Shown piece after piece: positions 23,100-33,239 of a DNA stretch of 64,000 nt. The stretch comes from Herpetospermum pedunculosum (taxonomy: Eukaryota; Streptophyta; Magnoliopsida; Cucurbitales; Cucurbitaceae), in contig CM051525.1 in assembly GCA_028017165.1 (NCBI GenBank), positions 66,326,910-66,390,909 on the forward strand, given 5' to 3'. Under the pieces are notes generated by a model, which was given only the letters and a program-made list of their open reading frames with translations, did no database searches and was not told where the DNA came from. Made by a program: the position numbers and the translations under genes. Each line of letters opens with the position of its first letter. Position 1 is the first letter of the stretch.

Positions 23100-23106
23100 T
23101 ATATAA
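23100..23106 (+). promoter_or_regulatory. TATA box of the RING-H2 gene
   Basis: TATATAA lies 68 nt upstream of the start codon. That would place transcription start near 23130 and leave a 5' UTR of about 40 nt. Confidence 0.5.
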
Positions 23107-23173
23107 CAAAATTCCCCATATTCCCACAAACAACAAATTCCAAAATTCCAAAATTCCATCTTCAAATTCACAA

Positions 23174-23815
23174 ATGTCCATCTCCACTTCAAGGAAGTTC
23201 CTCCCTCCCACCGCCACCGCCGTCGCCACTCTGCCGGCGCCGTCGCAACCCCGCCCTGGGTTCGGGAGCTTCGACATGAACGTAGTGATGGTCCTATCCG
23301 TGCTCCTCTGCGCTCTAGTTTGCTCTCTGGGTCTGAACGCGATTCTAAAATGCGCGTTGCGTTGCTCCACTTTGGTCGTCGGGCGTCGCGGCGGGAATTT
23401 GGTGGTGCACCCGAAAGGTGTTCGACGAAATGTCTTAAAGAAATTCCCGACGGTGGAGTACTCAAAAGAGGCCAATAAATTGAGGGGAATTGACGGGGAG
23501 TGCGTGATTTGTTTGTCGGAGTTCGAAGCTGGGGATCGAATTCGTGTTTTGCCCAATTGCTACCATGGATTTCATGTTCATTGCATCGATAAATGGCTCT
23601 GTTCTCATACTTCTTGCCCCAAGTGCCGCAATTGCCTCACTGACACTTGCCGGAAGATTGAAGCTGATTGTGGGGTGGCGGCGGCGAGTTCGTCGTCTGG
23701 TGGGCTGCCGCCGCCGCCGCCGCTGCCGCTGGTGGAGGAAACGGGTGTGAATGTTGTAATTGCTCCGGTGGAACGGGAAGGTTTGATGTGCAACTATAGG
23801 GAAAGTAGTAGATGA
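23174..23815 (+). CDS. ATL-type RING-H2 finger protein, probable E3 ubiquitin ligase
   Basis: A 213-residue intronless protein with the Arabidopsis Toxicos en Levadura (ATL) layout. It probably transfers ubiquitin to membrane-associated targets. I take the ATG at 23174 (MSISTSRKFL); upstream the frame is open only from a non-ATG codon. Residues about 36-57 form one hydrophobic segment (MNVVMVLSVLLCALVCSLG), followed by a basic stretch, then the GLD-like region with FPTVEYS. The RING-H2 domain spans about 109-151: CVIC, 15 residues, C-Y-H, GF-H, VH-C, WLCSHTSCPKC, with the ATL-type Pro before the third Cys and the Trp after the sixth ligand. All eight zinc ligands are present. The tail is low-complexity (SSSSGG, PPPPPLPL). 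Coding GC is far above the flanks. It most resembles the ATL8/ATL79/ATL80 subgroup; that assignment is by impression. Confidence 0.92.
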   Translation: MSISTSRKFLPPTATAVATLPAPSQPRPGFGSFDMNVVMVLSVLLCALVCSLGLNAILKCALRCSTLVVGRRGGNLVVHPKGVRRNVLKKFPTVEYSKEANKLRGIDGECVICLSEFEAGDRIRVLPNCYHGFHVHCIDKWLCSHTSCPKCRNCLTDTCRKIEADCGVAAASSSSGGLPPPPPLPLVEETGVNVVIAPVEREGLMCNYRESSR

Positions 23816-24726
23816 GATCGAAGTGGAAAGTGGGGTTTGTGCTTTTTTGTTGATTGATGGAGCATTTTCGCTATTTTTGCTTTTGCTTTTTTGCTTACAA
23901 GTTACAAGTAAGCACTTTTTTCTTTTCTTTAATTAGGATTAAAACTGAAGGCTACTTAAGCCAAGATTAGTGTAATTATTCAAATGTAAATATCTTTTCA
24001 TTTTTCACTCTTTTTTACCCTTCCCTCCAATCAAATAAAAAGTTTTGAGTAGATTTGAATCTCTCATCTCACGTATTATTGACTAATTTTTTTTTTTTTT
24101 TTTTTATTTAGGCATCTTTACTTATTTTTTTTTTATCTTGGTATCTTTACTTTTTAAAATTATTCCACTTTGATATCTAGACTTACCAAAGGTTCTATTT
24201 TGATTGATACAAAAGATTAAAATAGTTATTTTTTAAAGTCTAGAGACTGAAGTAAATATTTTAAAATTTCAAGGATGTAGATGAAATCAACCAAAAAGTT
24301 TGGAAACAACTTTAATTAATTTATTTTGATTTTTATGTTGGTTAGTTGCCTAAACAACAATCATGTCCAAAATAATGAAATATTTTATAAATATGACAAA
24401 AATTAATGACTATCACATAGACTATTATATTGATATAGATGTCTATAGAAGATCCATAATAGTCATTGATATAGTTTGCCACAACGATAGTTTTTATAAA
24501 ATTAACACGGAATTCATAAAATAAACTAATATATCACTTTTTTTTTTTTTTTTAAGAACCTAAACCCTAAACTAATATATCACTTAATGAATTATCAAAT
24601 TGTGAAAAAAAGAATGTACTGCTATAGTATTAAAAAAATTTATCACAAAGATGTAAAAATTTGTCCCATCAATAAGTTAAATCTGACAAATTGATCGAAC
24701 AATTTGAACATAATTCAACTAATTAA
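23816..24726. other. 3' flank of the RING gene and AT-rich spacer
   Basis: The 3' UTR probably runs to about 24040, where AATCAAATAAAAAG could serve as a polyadenylation signal. Beyond it is AT-rich spacer with T runs at 24089-24106 and 24538-24554. No further gene. Confidence 0.4.
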
Positions 24727-25183
24727 GGGCATGTTTAGGAGTGATTTTGGGAGGACCAAAATCAATTTTTCATGCCCAAAATCAATTATATTTCAAAATG
24801 TGATGTTTGACAATGGTATAAAAGTGATTTTGAAAGAATCAAAAATCATTTTTAGTGATTCTCGGTCTATCACTTGGGAGGTGATTTTCAAGTGATTTTT
24901 AGTGAGTGATGGTGAGATTTTGTTTTAAAAGTGACTATTATTTTTAATTAAAAGAAAAATCTACTTTGATATTATATATTTTTATATAATATTGAATAAC
25001 CAAATTGTTGGTGTTTGCTTCATTGGTAAAAGTTGATACAAAGATAACCCTTCTTGGCTCTCCTCCTTAATTTGATTTTTTAGTGCAGTTAAAAGATTTA
25101 TTTTTTATTGTTACTTTTCTACAAATATTTTTAAAATTTTAGTAGTTTTTTTAATTAATTAATAAAAAATCTTTTATAAATAT

Positions 25184-25214
<31 letters not shown>

Positions 25215-25511
25215 TAAGTATGGTCCATGAATTTTTATTTTGGTATTTATTATTTATTATGCATATTTTTTATATTTACTTAATAAGTAATTAAATAATT
25301 ACTTAGTTAAATAATTGTCCAAATCTAATGTTTTTTAAGTAATTTAATAATTCTAAAATCACTTCTTAAACCAAACATAATAATTCAAAATCACTTCTAA
25401 TTATAGGACAATCACCCCAACCAAACATGAAAATGATTATTATGGAAATCAATTGTAATTAAATCTCTTCTTCTAAAATCAATAATTCAACCATCACTCT
25501 CAAACATGTCC
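24727..25511. mobile_element. Tourist-like MITE flanked by TAA (785 bp)
   Basis: The left end is GGGCATGTTTAGGAGTGAT; the right end inverted is GGACATGTTTGAGAGTGAT. TAA flanks both sides (24724-24726 and 25512-25514). Subterminal AAATCACTT and AAGTGATTTT blocks are repeated inwards, and a long A run sits at 25188-25212. No coding capacity. Termini and target repeat fit the PIF/Harbinger superfamily. Confidence 0.75.
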
Positions 25512-26399
25512 TAAGACATATGTTTTCGATCATGAGTCAGACATCCTCACTAGCTCACTTGTTAATGAACTAAAAAAAAAGGAAAAAAAAAGTATGGAAA
25601 AAGTGATGTATATATACTTTGGAAGAACCTCCTTTTGCAGCGCAGCCTCTTCTGGATTCAATTATTGAAAACTTTTATGCATGACCAGCAGGATCCAGGG
25701 TGTGATTGAATTTAAACTATAATGCCAAATCATGTTTCCATTTCTCAACTTCTGCAAATATTAATTTATATATGGAATACTAATGTTGTTATTATTATTA
25801 TTATTTTCATTAACTCCCACTTCATATAATACTAATGTTATTATATGGTCGATGATAAATGATGTTTTTAGTTTATGCATTAGGAAGTGTATAAAAATTA
25901 TATATTCATCATATCAAGTACACCACATTAACATTAAGTATTGTTATATTAGTGCACTAATCATTGAAATTAGGCAAGAGTACCGAACAAAACTAACCCA
26001 AAATATAAAAAAAATATAAGTAATTTAACCCATTTGTCATGACAAAAGGCTAAGAGTTGCCTTACATCTAAACGCGGTGGAATTACACAGTTAATTCATT
26101 CGTATGTTCATTGTTCCATTCGTTCATTGTTGAGACTTGATATTATAATATAATTTGAAAATATTGATATCTTTTACAAAACAAAAATAAATACGTATGC
26201 AAGAACGTTACGTTCATTAAGGATGATTGATGAATAGTTAAAACTTGATTAATTGATGTGAGTTTGAGATAACTTTTGAATAAAAAAAATGACTTTGAAA
26301 ACTTTGAAAAAATGCATATAATTTTCTAAAAACCATCTCAAACTCATCCTTAAAGTTTTTCCTCTAGAATTTGAATCCATCCCATCAGAAGAAAATTGA
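25512..26399. other. AT-rich intergenic stretch
   Basis: No recognisable gene. A short (TTA)n tract is at 25787-25804. The open frame at 25783-26019 shows no domain. Confidence 0.4.
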
Positions 26400-26409
26400 A
26401 AAATGGGGG

Positions 26410-26702
26410 AAACTAGATATCAAATTGAAGCTCTTTGTGTTAGCTTTTCAACCGTACATTTTTCGAAATTTTTGAATATCTAGGTAAAAAGATATCAATT
26501 TTTTAATGCACCCCTCAAAAGAATCTCCAGTTCTGAAATTTGCAGAATTATAGTCCAACTTCGATGGTCTTTATCCTTTGACACACAACTCAAAAAATAG
26601 TGAAACCATGTATCAAATTGAAGCTCTGGCGGTTAGCTTTCCAACCATACTTTTTTTTTGAAAATTTTGAATATCTGATTAAAAAGATATCATTTTTTTA
26701 GT
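26410..26702. repeat. Diverged direct duplication, two copies about 190 bp apart
   Basis: Blocks 26410-26506 and 26606-26702 share ATCAAATTGAAGCTCT, GTTAGCTTT.CAACC, TTTTGAATATCT and AAAAAGATATCA.TTTTTT in the same order. They stand directly before the 41-bp array, so the two may belong to one larger unknown element. Confidence 0.6.
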
Positions 26703-26740
26703 AAAAGAAGTACATAGCGATGAAGGAAAAGACGACCTCA

Positions 26741-26842
26741 ATCGTCTTTTCAAAAGACAGTCTTCATCCACGTGGAGCAAGATCGTCTTTTCAAAAGACA
26801 GTCTTCATCCACGTGGAGCAAGATCGTCTTTTCAAAAGACAA
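26741..26842 (+). repeat. Tandem array of an exact 41-bp unit with G-box palindromes
   Basis: Copies begin at 26741, 26782 and 26823, each with ATCGTCTTTTCAAAAGAC. The first two units are identical over all 41 bp; the third breaks off after 18 bp. Every full unit contains the near-palindrome GTCTTTTCAAAAGAC and the perfect palindrome CCACGTGG, a G-box core for bZIP/bHLH factors. The array is bracketed by GACGACCTC at 26731 and again at about 26859. The open frame through it is a by-product of the repeat. Confidence 0.8.
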
Positions 26843-26902
26843 CCTGCGTGTAGAGGTAGACGACCTCCCTTTAAAACTGCAATATTTTTAAAAATAGTTT
26901 AA

Positions 26903-27775
26903 ACTTACAATAATTTTATAATAAATTTTAAAAAATACAATATTATTAAAAAACAGTCCAAACTTTTATATATATATATATATGCAAATGCCATACTCCA
27001 AAGTACAATATATATAATATATGCTCTTAATTGGGAGTGATGACTATCGTGTGCAAATCTTCCTTTATATTATCTTTTTGTGTTTGTGGGATATTATTGT
27101 TGGTGTGATGTTACTCTAATGTGACTTCGACTCAATTGTTGCGATCCTCATTCTTAACATCTTTTTAGTATTCGCAATTTCAATATATTTTTTAGAATTT
27201 AACAAGTTGTTTATAGCTCATTTGGTAATGTCATTGTCACCTTTATTGCTTATATTTATATTCTTCATTTCTATCGAAAATAATAAAATAATTAATTTTC
27301 CTTTAAATACATTTAATAATTATTTCTTGTTTGTCAATTTCAACATATCTCAATTAGTTACAACATTAAATTCTCTGCTAAAGATCAAAAGTTTGAATTT
27401 CCATCTTCAAATGTATTGAATTAACAAAATTATTTCTTTTTTCTATTCTTTTTAATTTTAATTTTTTTTTTAAAAAGTTCAAAATTTTACATAGAAAAAT
27501 ATATATTTTAAAGTTTTACATAAAAAAAAAATATATTTTTTTAAAATGAAGTATTTAAAATCATTATGTTATGTTACTTAGCTTTTCTTTAAAAAAAATA
27601 TATATTTATTATACATTTTATAACTAAAAAAATTGATATGTAAGTTACTTCTAAACGTTGTTTGGGGTTTATTGAAAACCTTGACCATCGAAAAATACGT
27701 AAAAAATAATACGTATTTTTTTTCACATTATGTTGGGTGTTAGATTTTGTAGAGATAAAAGTGATAATATATAGA
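26903..27775. other. AT-rich intergenic stretch
   Basis: (TA)n at 26969-26984; otherwise no feature I can support. The open frame at 27207-27419 contains part of a decayed SINE-like repeat (TATCTCAATTAGTTACAAC near 27344). Confidence 0.4.
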
Positions 27776-28101
27776 GAAATTGTAGTAAATGACAATTTAA
27801 GACTTATTGTTTGCAAATATAGCATGTTTTTAAAAAATTTGCGGATATAGCAATTTCTATCGCTGATATCTTATGACTGATAGAAGTCTATTGCTGATCA
27901 CCTCAGTTTTTTATAGATTTTTGTCAGTGATAATAGTCTATCAGAGATAATAGTCTATCACTGATAGAAGTCTATCAGTGATATAATAAAGTCTATCAGT
28001 GATAAAAACGAGTTTTTTTTGCCATATTTGCAAAACATTTTAAAGTTTGCTAAATTTGCAATTAGTTTGGGCCTGATTGCTATTTGTGCAACCAGCCCTA
28101 A
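27776..28101 (+). repeat. TATCAGTGATAGA repeat family, copy A
   Basis: The left end has GCAAATATAGCATGTTTTTAA and GCGGATATAGCAATTTCTAT. The middle is built from variants of CTATCAGTGATAGAAGT. The right end is TTGCCATATTTGCAAAACAT, then TTTGGGCCTGATTGCTATTT and GTGCAACCAGCCCTA. The same parts recur, in either orientation, in seven other places (B-H). Confidence 0.75.
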
Positions 28102-29281
28102 TATATATATATATATATATATATGGGAACTAAATTTTGACCAAGTCAAAATTTGAGCAATGGAAGACCAACCAAAGATGAAGCACGCACACTCACTTTT
28201 GACGAAAAACGTGTTTCTTTTGCAAGTATTTTTGTTTGTTCTAGTTCGACTATTTGAAAAGGTTTCCTAGTGACTTTGATGGGCCTTTTGTAATTCGATA
28301 TAGTAGAATTTATTGTTGCAGAAAATTGAACGTAGTCTTGAGATCGAGCCAAACCAATATAACTTTCGATGTCGTTCTCTTTTTCCCTTCTCTTTATTAT
28401 TGAATTTTGCGATCGATAACTTATTTAGTTCTAACCTGTGAAGTGAAAGAATAAGATATAATTTAGTTTATTCCGCATTTATTTATATCTCGTGTTTTTC
28501 CTTTTACCAATCATTAGTTCGTACATTATATTAGTTGAACTATGTTTATATTAACATTAATACGAGAGTTAAGTTCGTATAATTTTATCTATAATTCTAA
28601 TTTCTACGAATGAAATTATGTTTTAATAAAAACAACACAGGTGTAACATAATAATAAAAAAAAAATCACCATATTGAAATACAAAATAAAACTAAATAAT
28701 TGTTAAGTAACCAAATTATATAAAAAAAAAATCAACTAGTTAAGATATTAGGAAGAAGTTAGAGATTCAAATTCTCCACTGCATATTTTCATGTTATTGA
28801 AGTTAAAAAAAAGTTGAGTTAATTTAAACATCATATACAATTTTCATTCTTAAAATTTTAAAATATTAAAAAAAAATACATTTATCTTCAATTAAAAATA
28901 ATATCAAATTACAATGTGTTTAACTTCTATGAGTTGTGTTGAATTTGTCAACCTGAATATAACTCAACTAGTTAAGACATATACTTTCGATCAAGATGTC
29001 ATAAATTTGAATCCCAACCCTCACATATTGTTGGAAAAAAATGTCGTGTTGAATCTCAAGTCACATATATCGAAATATTGGATCTCCAGTCACATATATT
29101 GAACTATGAATCATAACAAATTATATGTCACAGGAAATGGATCAAATTGATTCAATAACATTCTGTAATTTTTTTTATTGATAGCATGTGGAACCTCTAA
29201 CTTCTTGGTTACTACTACTAGTCTATATTTTATGTCGATATTAAATAATGTTAATATTAATAGGTAGTTTTTTTTCAATCA
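28102..29281. other. Intergenic DNA with LTR and SINE-like remnants
   Basis: 28314-28420 looks like a copia LTR end (AACGTAGTCTTGAGATCGAG, AACCAATATAACTTTCGATG, TCGTTCTCTTTTTCCCTTC). SINE-like repeats are near 28715-28810 (very decayed) and 28950-29042. No gene. Confidence 0.45.
28950..29042 (+). repeat. SINE-like tRNA-related repeat
   Basis: Blocks in family order: AATATAACTCAACTAGTTAA, TTTCGATCAAGATGTCA, a B-box-like AATTTGAATCCCAACC, then CACATATTGTTGG and an A run. Confidence 0.55.
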
Positions 29282-29364
29282 GCAGGTTTGCCCGAGAGGT
29301 TAAGGGGGAAGACTTAAGATCTTCTGCACATAAGTGCGCGTGGGTTCGAACCCCACAGCCTGCA
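29282..29364 (+). tRNA. tRNA-Leu, anticodon TAA
   Basis: A complete cloverleaf can be drawn. Acceptor stem GCAGGTT pairs with AGCCTGC (29357-29363), with discriminator A at 29364. The D arm lies in GCCCGAGAGGTTAAGG. The anticodon stem GAAGA/TCTTC encloses loop CTTAAGA, giving anticodon TAA (Leu, UUA codons). A long variable arm follows (TGCACATAAGTGCG), as expected for tRNA-Leu. The T arm GTGGG/CCCAC encloses TTCGAAC. Internal A box (TTGCCCGAGAGG) and B box (GGTTCGAACCC) are intact, no intron is present, and no CCA is encoded. It looks like a functional nuclear pol III gene. The TTTT motif typical of termination is weak: AATTACATATTTTTG at 29364-29378 supplies it. Confidence 0.95.
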
Positions 29365-29537
29365 ATTACATATTTTTGAAATATACTCATGTTGACCATG
29401 TAATATTCATTTGACCCAACACACCTCAACCTAAATGTCGTAATATTTGTGAAATTTAAAAAAATGAAGCAATATACTAATATAGAATGAAAATTAAATA
29501 GACAATTTGATAATCTTAATTACACAAATGTCACTAG

Positions 29538-29648
29538 GTTCGAGCCAGTTTTTTTTTTTTTTACAACATATTGGGGTGGGGTTGAACCTAGGACCTCATG
29601 GTCACTAGGCGATACATCATGCCGTTGAACTATGCTCTCGTTGGCGTT
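29538..29648 (-). repeat. SINE-like tRNA-related repeat, well preserved
   Basis: On the minus strand: CGAGAGCATAGTTCAACGG, then TCGCCTAGTGACCATGAGG, then B-box-like GTCCTAGGTTCAACCCC and an A run (29548-29561 as T). It contains the intact site CTAGGCGA at 29605-29612, the paralogous site occupied by the hAT-like element at 45449-46683. Confidence 0.65.
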
Positions 29649-29737
29649 TGGAACCAAGTTGATTCAGAGATAACACATGGTTGAAATTACTTGAATATTC
29701 ACTTGAATACCTAAATACTATATTTAGTTTTAATTAG

Positions 29738-30046
29738 GGTTGGTTGCACAAATAACAATCAGGCCCAAACTAATTGCAAATTTAGCAAACTACTTTAAAA
29801 TGTTTTGCAAATATGGCAAACAAATTCGTTTCTATCACTGATAGACTTTATCATATCACTAGACTTCTATCAGTAATAGACTATTATCACATACAAAAAT
29901 CTATAAAAAGTTGAGGTGATCAGCGATAGACTTCTATCCGTCATAAGATATCAGCGATAAAAATTGTCATATCCGCAAATTTTTTAAAAACATGTTATAT
30001 TTTTAATTATCTTATTCTAAATTGACATCTGTTACAATTTCCCTTT
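29738..30046 (-). repeat. TATCAGTGATAGA repeat family, copy B
   Basis: Inverse orientation to copy A. It opens with GGTTGCACAAATAACAATCA and GCCCAAACTAATTGCAAATT, then TATCACTGATAGACTTTATC blocks, and closes with ATATTTTTAATTATCTTATT and AATTGACATCTGTTACAATT. Confidence 0.75.
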
Positions 30047-30132
30047 TCATTATAATTAATTTATTTTAAAATAATGTATTGTTTAGAAAATTTTCGGTAA
30101 AAATATATTATCTTATTATATCAAATTAACCC

Positions 30133-30228
30133 GCCAACCGAGCATAGCTCAATTGACATAAGGTTGTGCTCTTGACTAAGAGGTTATGAGTTTAATTCCT
30201 GCGTTAATTAAATACCTTTACAAAAAAA
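30133..30228 (+). repeat. SINE-like tRNA-related repeat
   Basis: It contains GAGCATAGCTCAATTGACAT, GTGCTCTTGACTAAGAGG, then B-box-like GAGTTTAATTCCTGCG and an A run near 30221-30228. One of the clearest A-box regions of the family. Confidence 0.6.
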
Positions 30229-30311
30229 ATCCTTAATATTAAAAAAAAAAATCAAAACAATTTTCTCGGATCCCTTATTCATTCGTCTCCTTTATTTTTT
30301 TAGGAATTATG

Positions 30312-30795
30312 TTTGTGAATTAGGACACAATTATACATTATATTCGAGTATATATTCAATAATTAAGGTATAAGAATAAAATTTTGTTTGTTAATTAGGT
30401 ATCGATTATACATAATTACGTATCAATTATACATTATATTCTAGTATATATTAAATAATTCAGGTATACTTATATAATTTTGATTGTCAAATAGGTATCC
30501 ATTATAAATTATATTAAGGTATATATTAAGTAATGCAGATATACGAATACAATTTCGATGATTATACATTATATTCTCGTACTGTATATATACTAAATTG
30601 TCAATTATGTCATGATTTTACATTATATTCTGATATATATTAAATAATGCAGGTATAAGAATACAATTTCAATGTTTAATTAGGTAATGATTATAAATTA
30701 TAGTTGTGTATATATTTAGTTAGGGAGGTATACGAATACAATTTTGTCTGTCAACTAGGTAACGAGTCTAAATTATATTCGGATATATATTAAAG
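30312..30795. repeat. Degenerate tandem array, about 75-bp unit, about seven copies
   Basis: TTATACATTATATTC or a close variant recurs at about 30331, 30427, 30502, 30562, 30617, 30691 and 30769. Each copy is followed by (G)TATATATTAAATAAT, GGTATACGAATACAATTT and GTCAATTAGGTA variants. Spacing ranges from 55 to 96 bp through small indels. It looks like an old minisatellite. Confidence 0.7.
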
Positions 30796-31883
30796 AAGTA
30801 TTTTAAATTAAAGAAAAAAAAAAAACTCACTCAAAGAAATTAAACTTAAAGAAGGAAAAAAAACATAAAAAAAACATATATTTGCGGCAATGTGAAACTC
30901 AGAGAAGAAGAAAAAAATTACCGAAACAAAATGAATTTACAACATAAGCTATAAAGAAAAAAGACAATGATAATATTCAAAATTAATGAAAAATATCAAA
31001 ACAATATAAATAATTTCGTATAACATTAAATGACAATACATTTGTGAAATATAAAATAATTTCACGGATTTGTGGTAGGGACTGAAAAAAAATATAGTTG
31101 ATGTATTTGAGATAAACCGATGATTGATTTTTATTTATTATTTTTTTTTTTTTTGAAAAAACAACTTACAAAATAGATTGACTAAAGAAATGAAAAAAAT
31201 GTATTTATTTTTTTATTTTTTATTTTTTATTTTAGTTTCCAAATTCATGTGTAATATAAAAAAAAAAAAAATAGAGTGATGCTTAGTAAATTGAATTAAC
31301 ATTATTTATGAGCTATAAATAATTTCTATTAGCGATAGAAATTGCTATATCTGCAAAAAAAAATTTAAAAAAATGTTATATTTTTAATTATTTTACTCTA
31401 AATTGACATCTACAATTTTTTTATAAAATATATAATTTTTTATAATTTTTAAAATAAGAGGACAAATATGAAATTAAAATTCGATCTATGCTAAAATTAG
31501 AGTATTTGAAATTTAGTGAAATTTATGAAATATGGGTCAAAATAATGTTTTTTTTTTACCATTTATGAGGAATTGAGGAAAATAATTACCATATTTCCTC
31601 ACTATCATATATTCCTCTAGTATTTGGGTCAGGCCCATTTTCTTTGGTTGGTTTGTGGGTTTACAAATGGACCCATGAACAAAAACACCTCAAATTATCA
31701 TCCATGGCCAAAACAAGATGTTGGTTTTAGAATTTAGAAAAAAATTAAGAACATGGTCTTATTTATTAATCTGTCGATTGATAAGTTTTTCTTTTTAGGA
31801 TGTTATGATTCAAAAAACGGGGCAGCCAGGGAGGGATTCAAATTTGTAAGAAGTTGTTAGCCAATATGAATACCGATGGATGC
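30796..31883. other. AT-rich intergenic stretch
   Basis: It holds a half copy (C) of the TATCAGTGATAGA family at 31317-31425 (ATTAGCGATAGAAATTGCTA, then TTAATTATTTTACTCTAAAT) and several A or T runs. No gene. Confidence 0.5.
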
Positions 31884-31965
31884 CAACGAGAGCATAGCTC
31901 AACTGAGATGATGTATGCACTAATGATTATGATGTCCTAGGTTTGATCTTTTACCCCACTGTTGT

Positions 31966-31975
<10 letters not shown>
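31884..31975 (+). repeat. SINE-like tRNA-related repeat
   Basis: AACGAGAGCATAGCTCAACT, then ATGATTATGATGTCCTAGG and TTTGATCTTTTACCCCACTG, closing TTGTCAAAA. A (TA)n tract follows directly (31971-32002), probably grown from the tail. Confidence 0.6.
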
Positions 31976-32006
<31 letters not shown>

Positions 32007-32046
32007 TATCGATCGATAATTGACATATAGTTATACTTAAATTAAC

Positions 32047-32135
32047 ATGATCGGTAAATCGAGTATAACACAATTAACATAAAGTTGGACTCTTGACGAA
32101 GAAGTTTTCAACTCCACATTAATTAAATAATTAAA
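32047..32135 (+). repeat. SINE-like tRNA-related repeat
   Basis: CGAGTATAACACAATTAACA, CTCTTGACGAAGAAG, then TTTTCAACTCCACATTAATT and an A-rich end. Same subgroup as the copies at 10682 and 30133. Confidence 0.5.
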
Positions 32136-32201
32136 AAATAACTAATAACTCATTATGCAAATATGAAATTAATAAATAATTAATGATTGATAGGTTAAAA
32201 T

Positions 32202-32241
<40 letters not shown>

Positions 32242-32454
32242 TTGTTGTAGTTAGATATGTTAAAATAGTTGGAGGTCCAATTTTGTGTTTTGTCAATATG
32301 GGCCTCCAATTTTTAGTCCAGTCATTTCTTCATGTCCTTTCCTCATTAAAGTCACAAATATGAGAAAGTGTGGGAAAATGTCTAATCTCAACCCATATTT
32401 TACGAGTGTCAATTTTCTTGAAGTGATTTTTTTTTTTTTTTTTTTTTTTTTTTG

Positions 32455-32640
32455 AATGAATTATTATAATCGGGTTATAATAGTTCGTGGATTATAATAA
32501 TTATGAATAATAAATATTATTGAAGTCAATATGATTATTTTATTCACTGTGGATTATAATAGCTGAACCAAACGTAGACTGAGTTATAATAATTCAGTCT
32601 ATTTAACTCTAAATTAGTGTCTCAGACACTCCTTTCAATT
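32455..32640. repeat. Short TTATAATA-rich dispersed element, copy 2
   Basis: It has ATTATTATAATCGGGTTATA, GTGGATTATAATAGCTGAAC, CAAACGTAGACTGAGTTATA and AAATTAGTGTCTCAGACACT. Copy 3 (39780-39945) matches the same blocks, including CAAACGTAGACTGACTTATA. Confidence 0.6.
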
Positions 32641-32854
32641 TTAACATGACTTAGTTTATGCTGTTTTTATTCCACTTTTACCTTTTAACTTTCTTGGATA
32701 TTGATATTTATATTATATAGTTGTATTTTTTTTCTTCCATAATTATAATATTCATTAAAGCTATATTAATATAGGGTTAATTACAAAAGATTTTTTATTT
32801 TGTCGTGATATAACTTTCATTTTCTCGCCCAACACCCTAGGCCTATTTTTTTTT

Positions 32855-32988
32855 GAAATATTTCAATTTTCTTAACATATATACTTCTGTTATATATTAT
32901 AATTTAATATACATATTTTGTTTATATATTATAATTCAACATATATATATATTTCGTTTGCATATTATAATTCAACATATCTATATCT

Positions 32989-33019
<31 letters not shown>

Positions 33020-33030
33020 TATAATTATTT
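32855..33030. repeat. AT-rich tandem units related to the array at 47.7 kb
   Basis: Units of about 33 bp contain TATATATTATAATTCAACAT and TTTCGTTTGCATATTATAAT. The sequence GAAATATTTCAATTTTCTTA at the left and the units match, in inverse orientation, the 32-bp array at 47737-47832. A hexamer microsatellite (ATCTAT)n follows at about 32977-33010. Confidence 0.6.
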
Positions 33031-33239
33031 CTTATGTCTTGATTCAACTTTAATTTAGAACTATATATACCTCATATTAAATATACACTATGTTTATGAA
33101 ATATAAACCTTAAATAAAAAAAAAAGATATATACTCCTATTATGAAATATACATCATATTTATGAAATATAAACGTAAAATAAAACAAATATAAAATATA
33201 ACCTTATTGTTTAAAAATGAAGGGAAAAAAACCTAAAAA

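Noticed and set aside
22965..23556. Two long minus-strand frames (166 and 157 codons) near the RING gene
   Set aside because: They are antisense shadows of the GC-rich RING-H2 coding sequence and read into homopolymers.
26741..26842. A CRISPR-like array
   Set aside because: Units abut with no unique spacers, and the DNA is from a plant nucleus.
26720..26902. A 60-codon open frame across the 41-bp units
   Set aside because: Its repetitive protein simply mirrors the tandem DNA units.
29241..29429. A minus-strand frame over the tRNA
   Set aside because: Antisense to the tRNA-Leu gene; no protein similarity.
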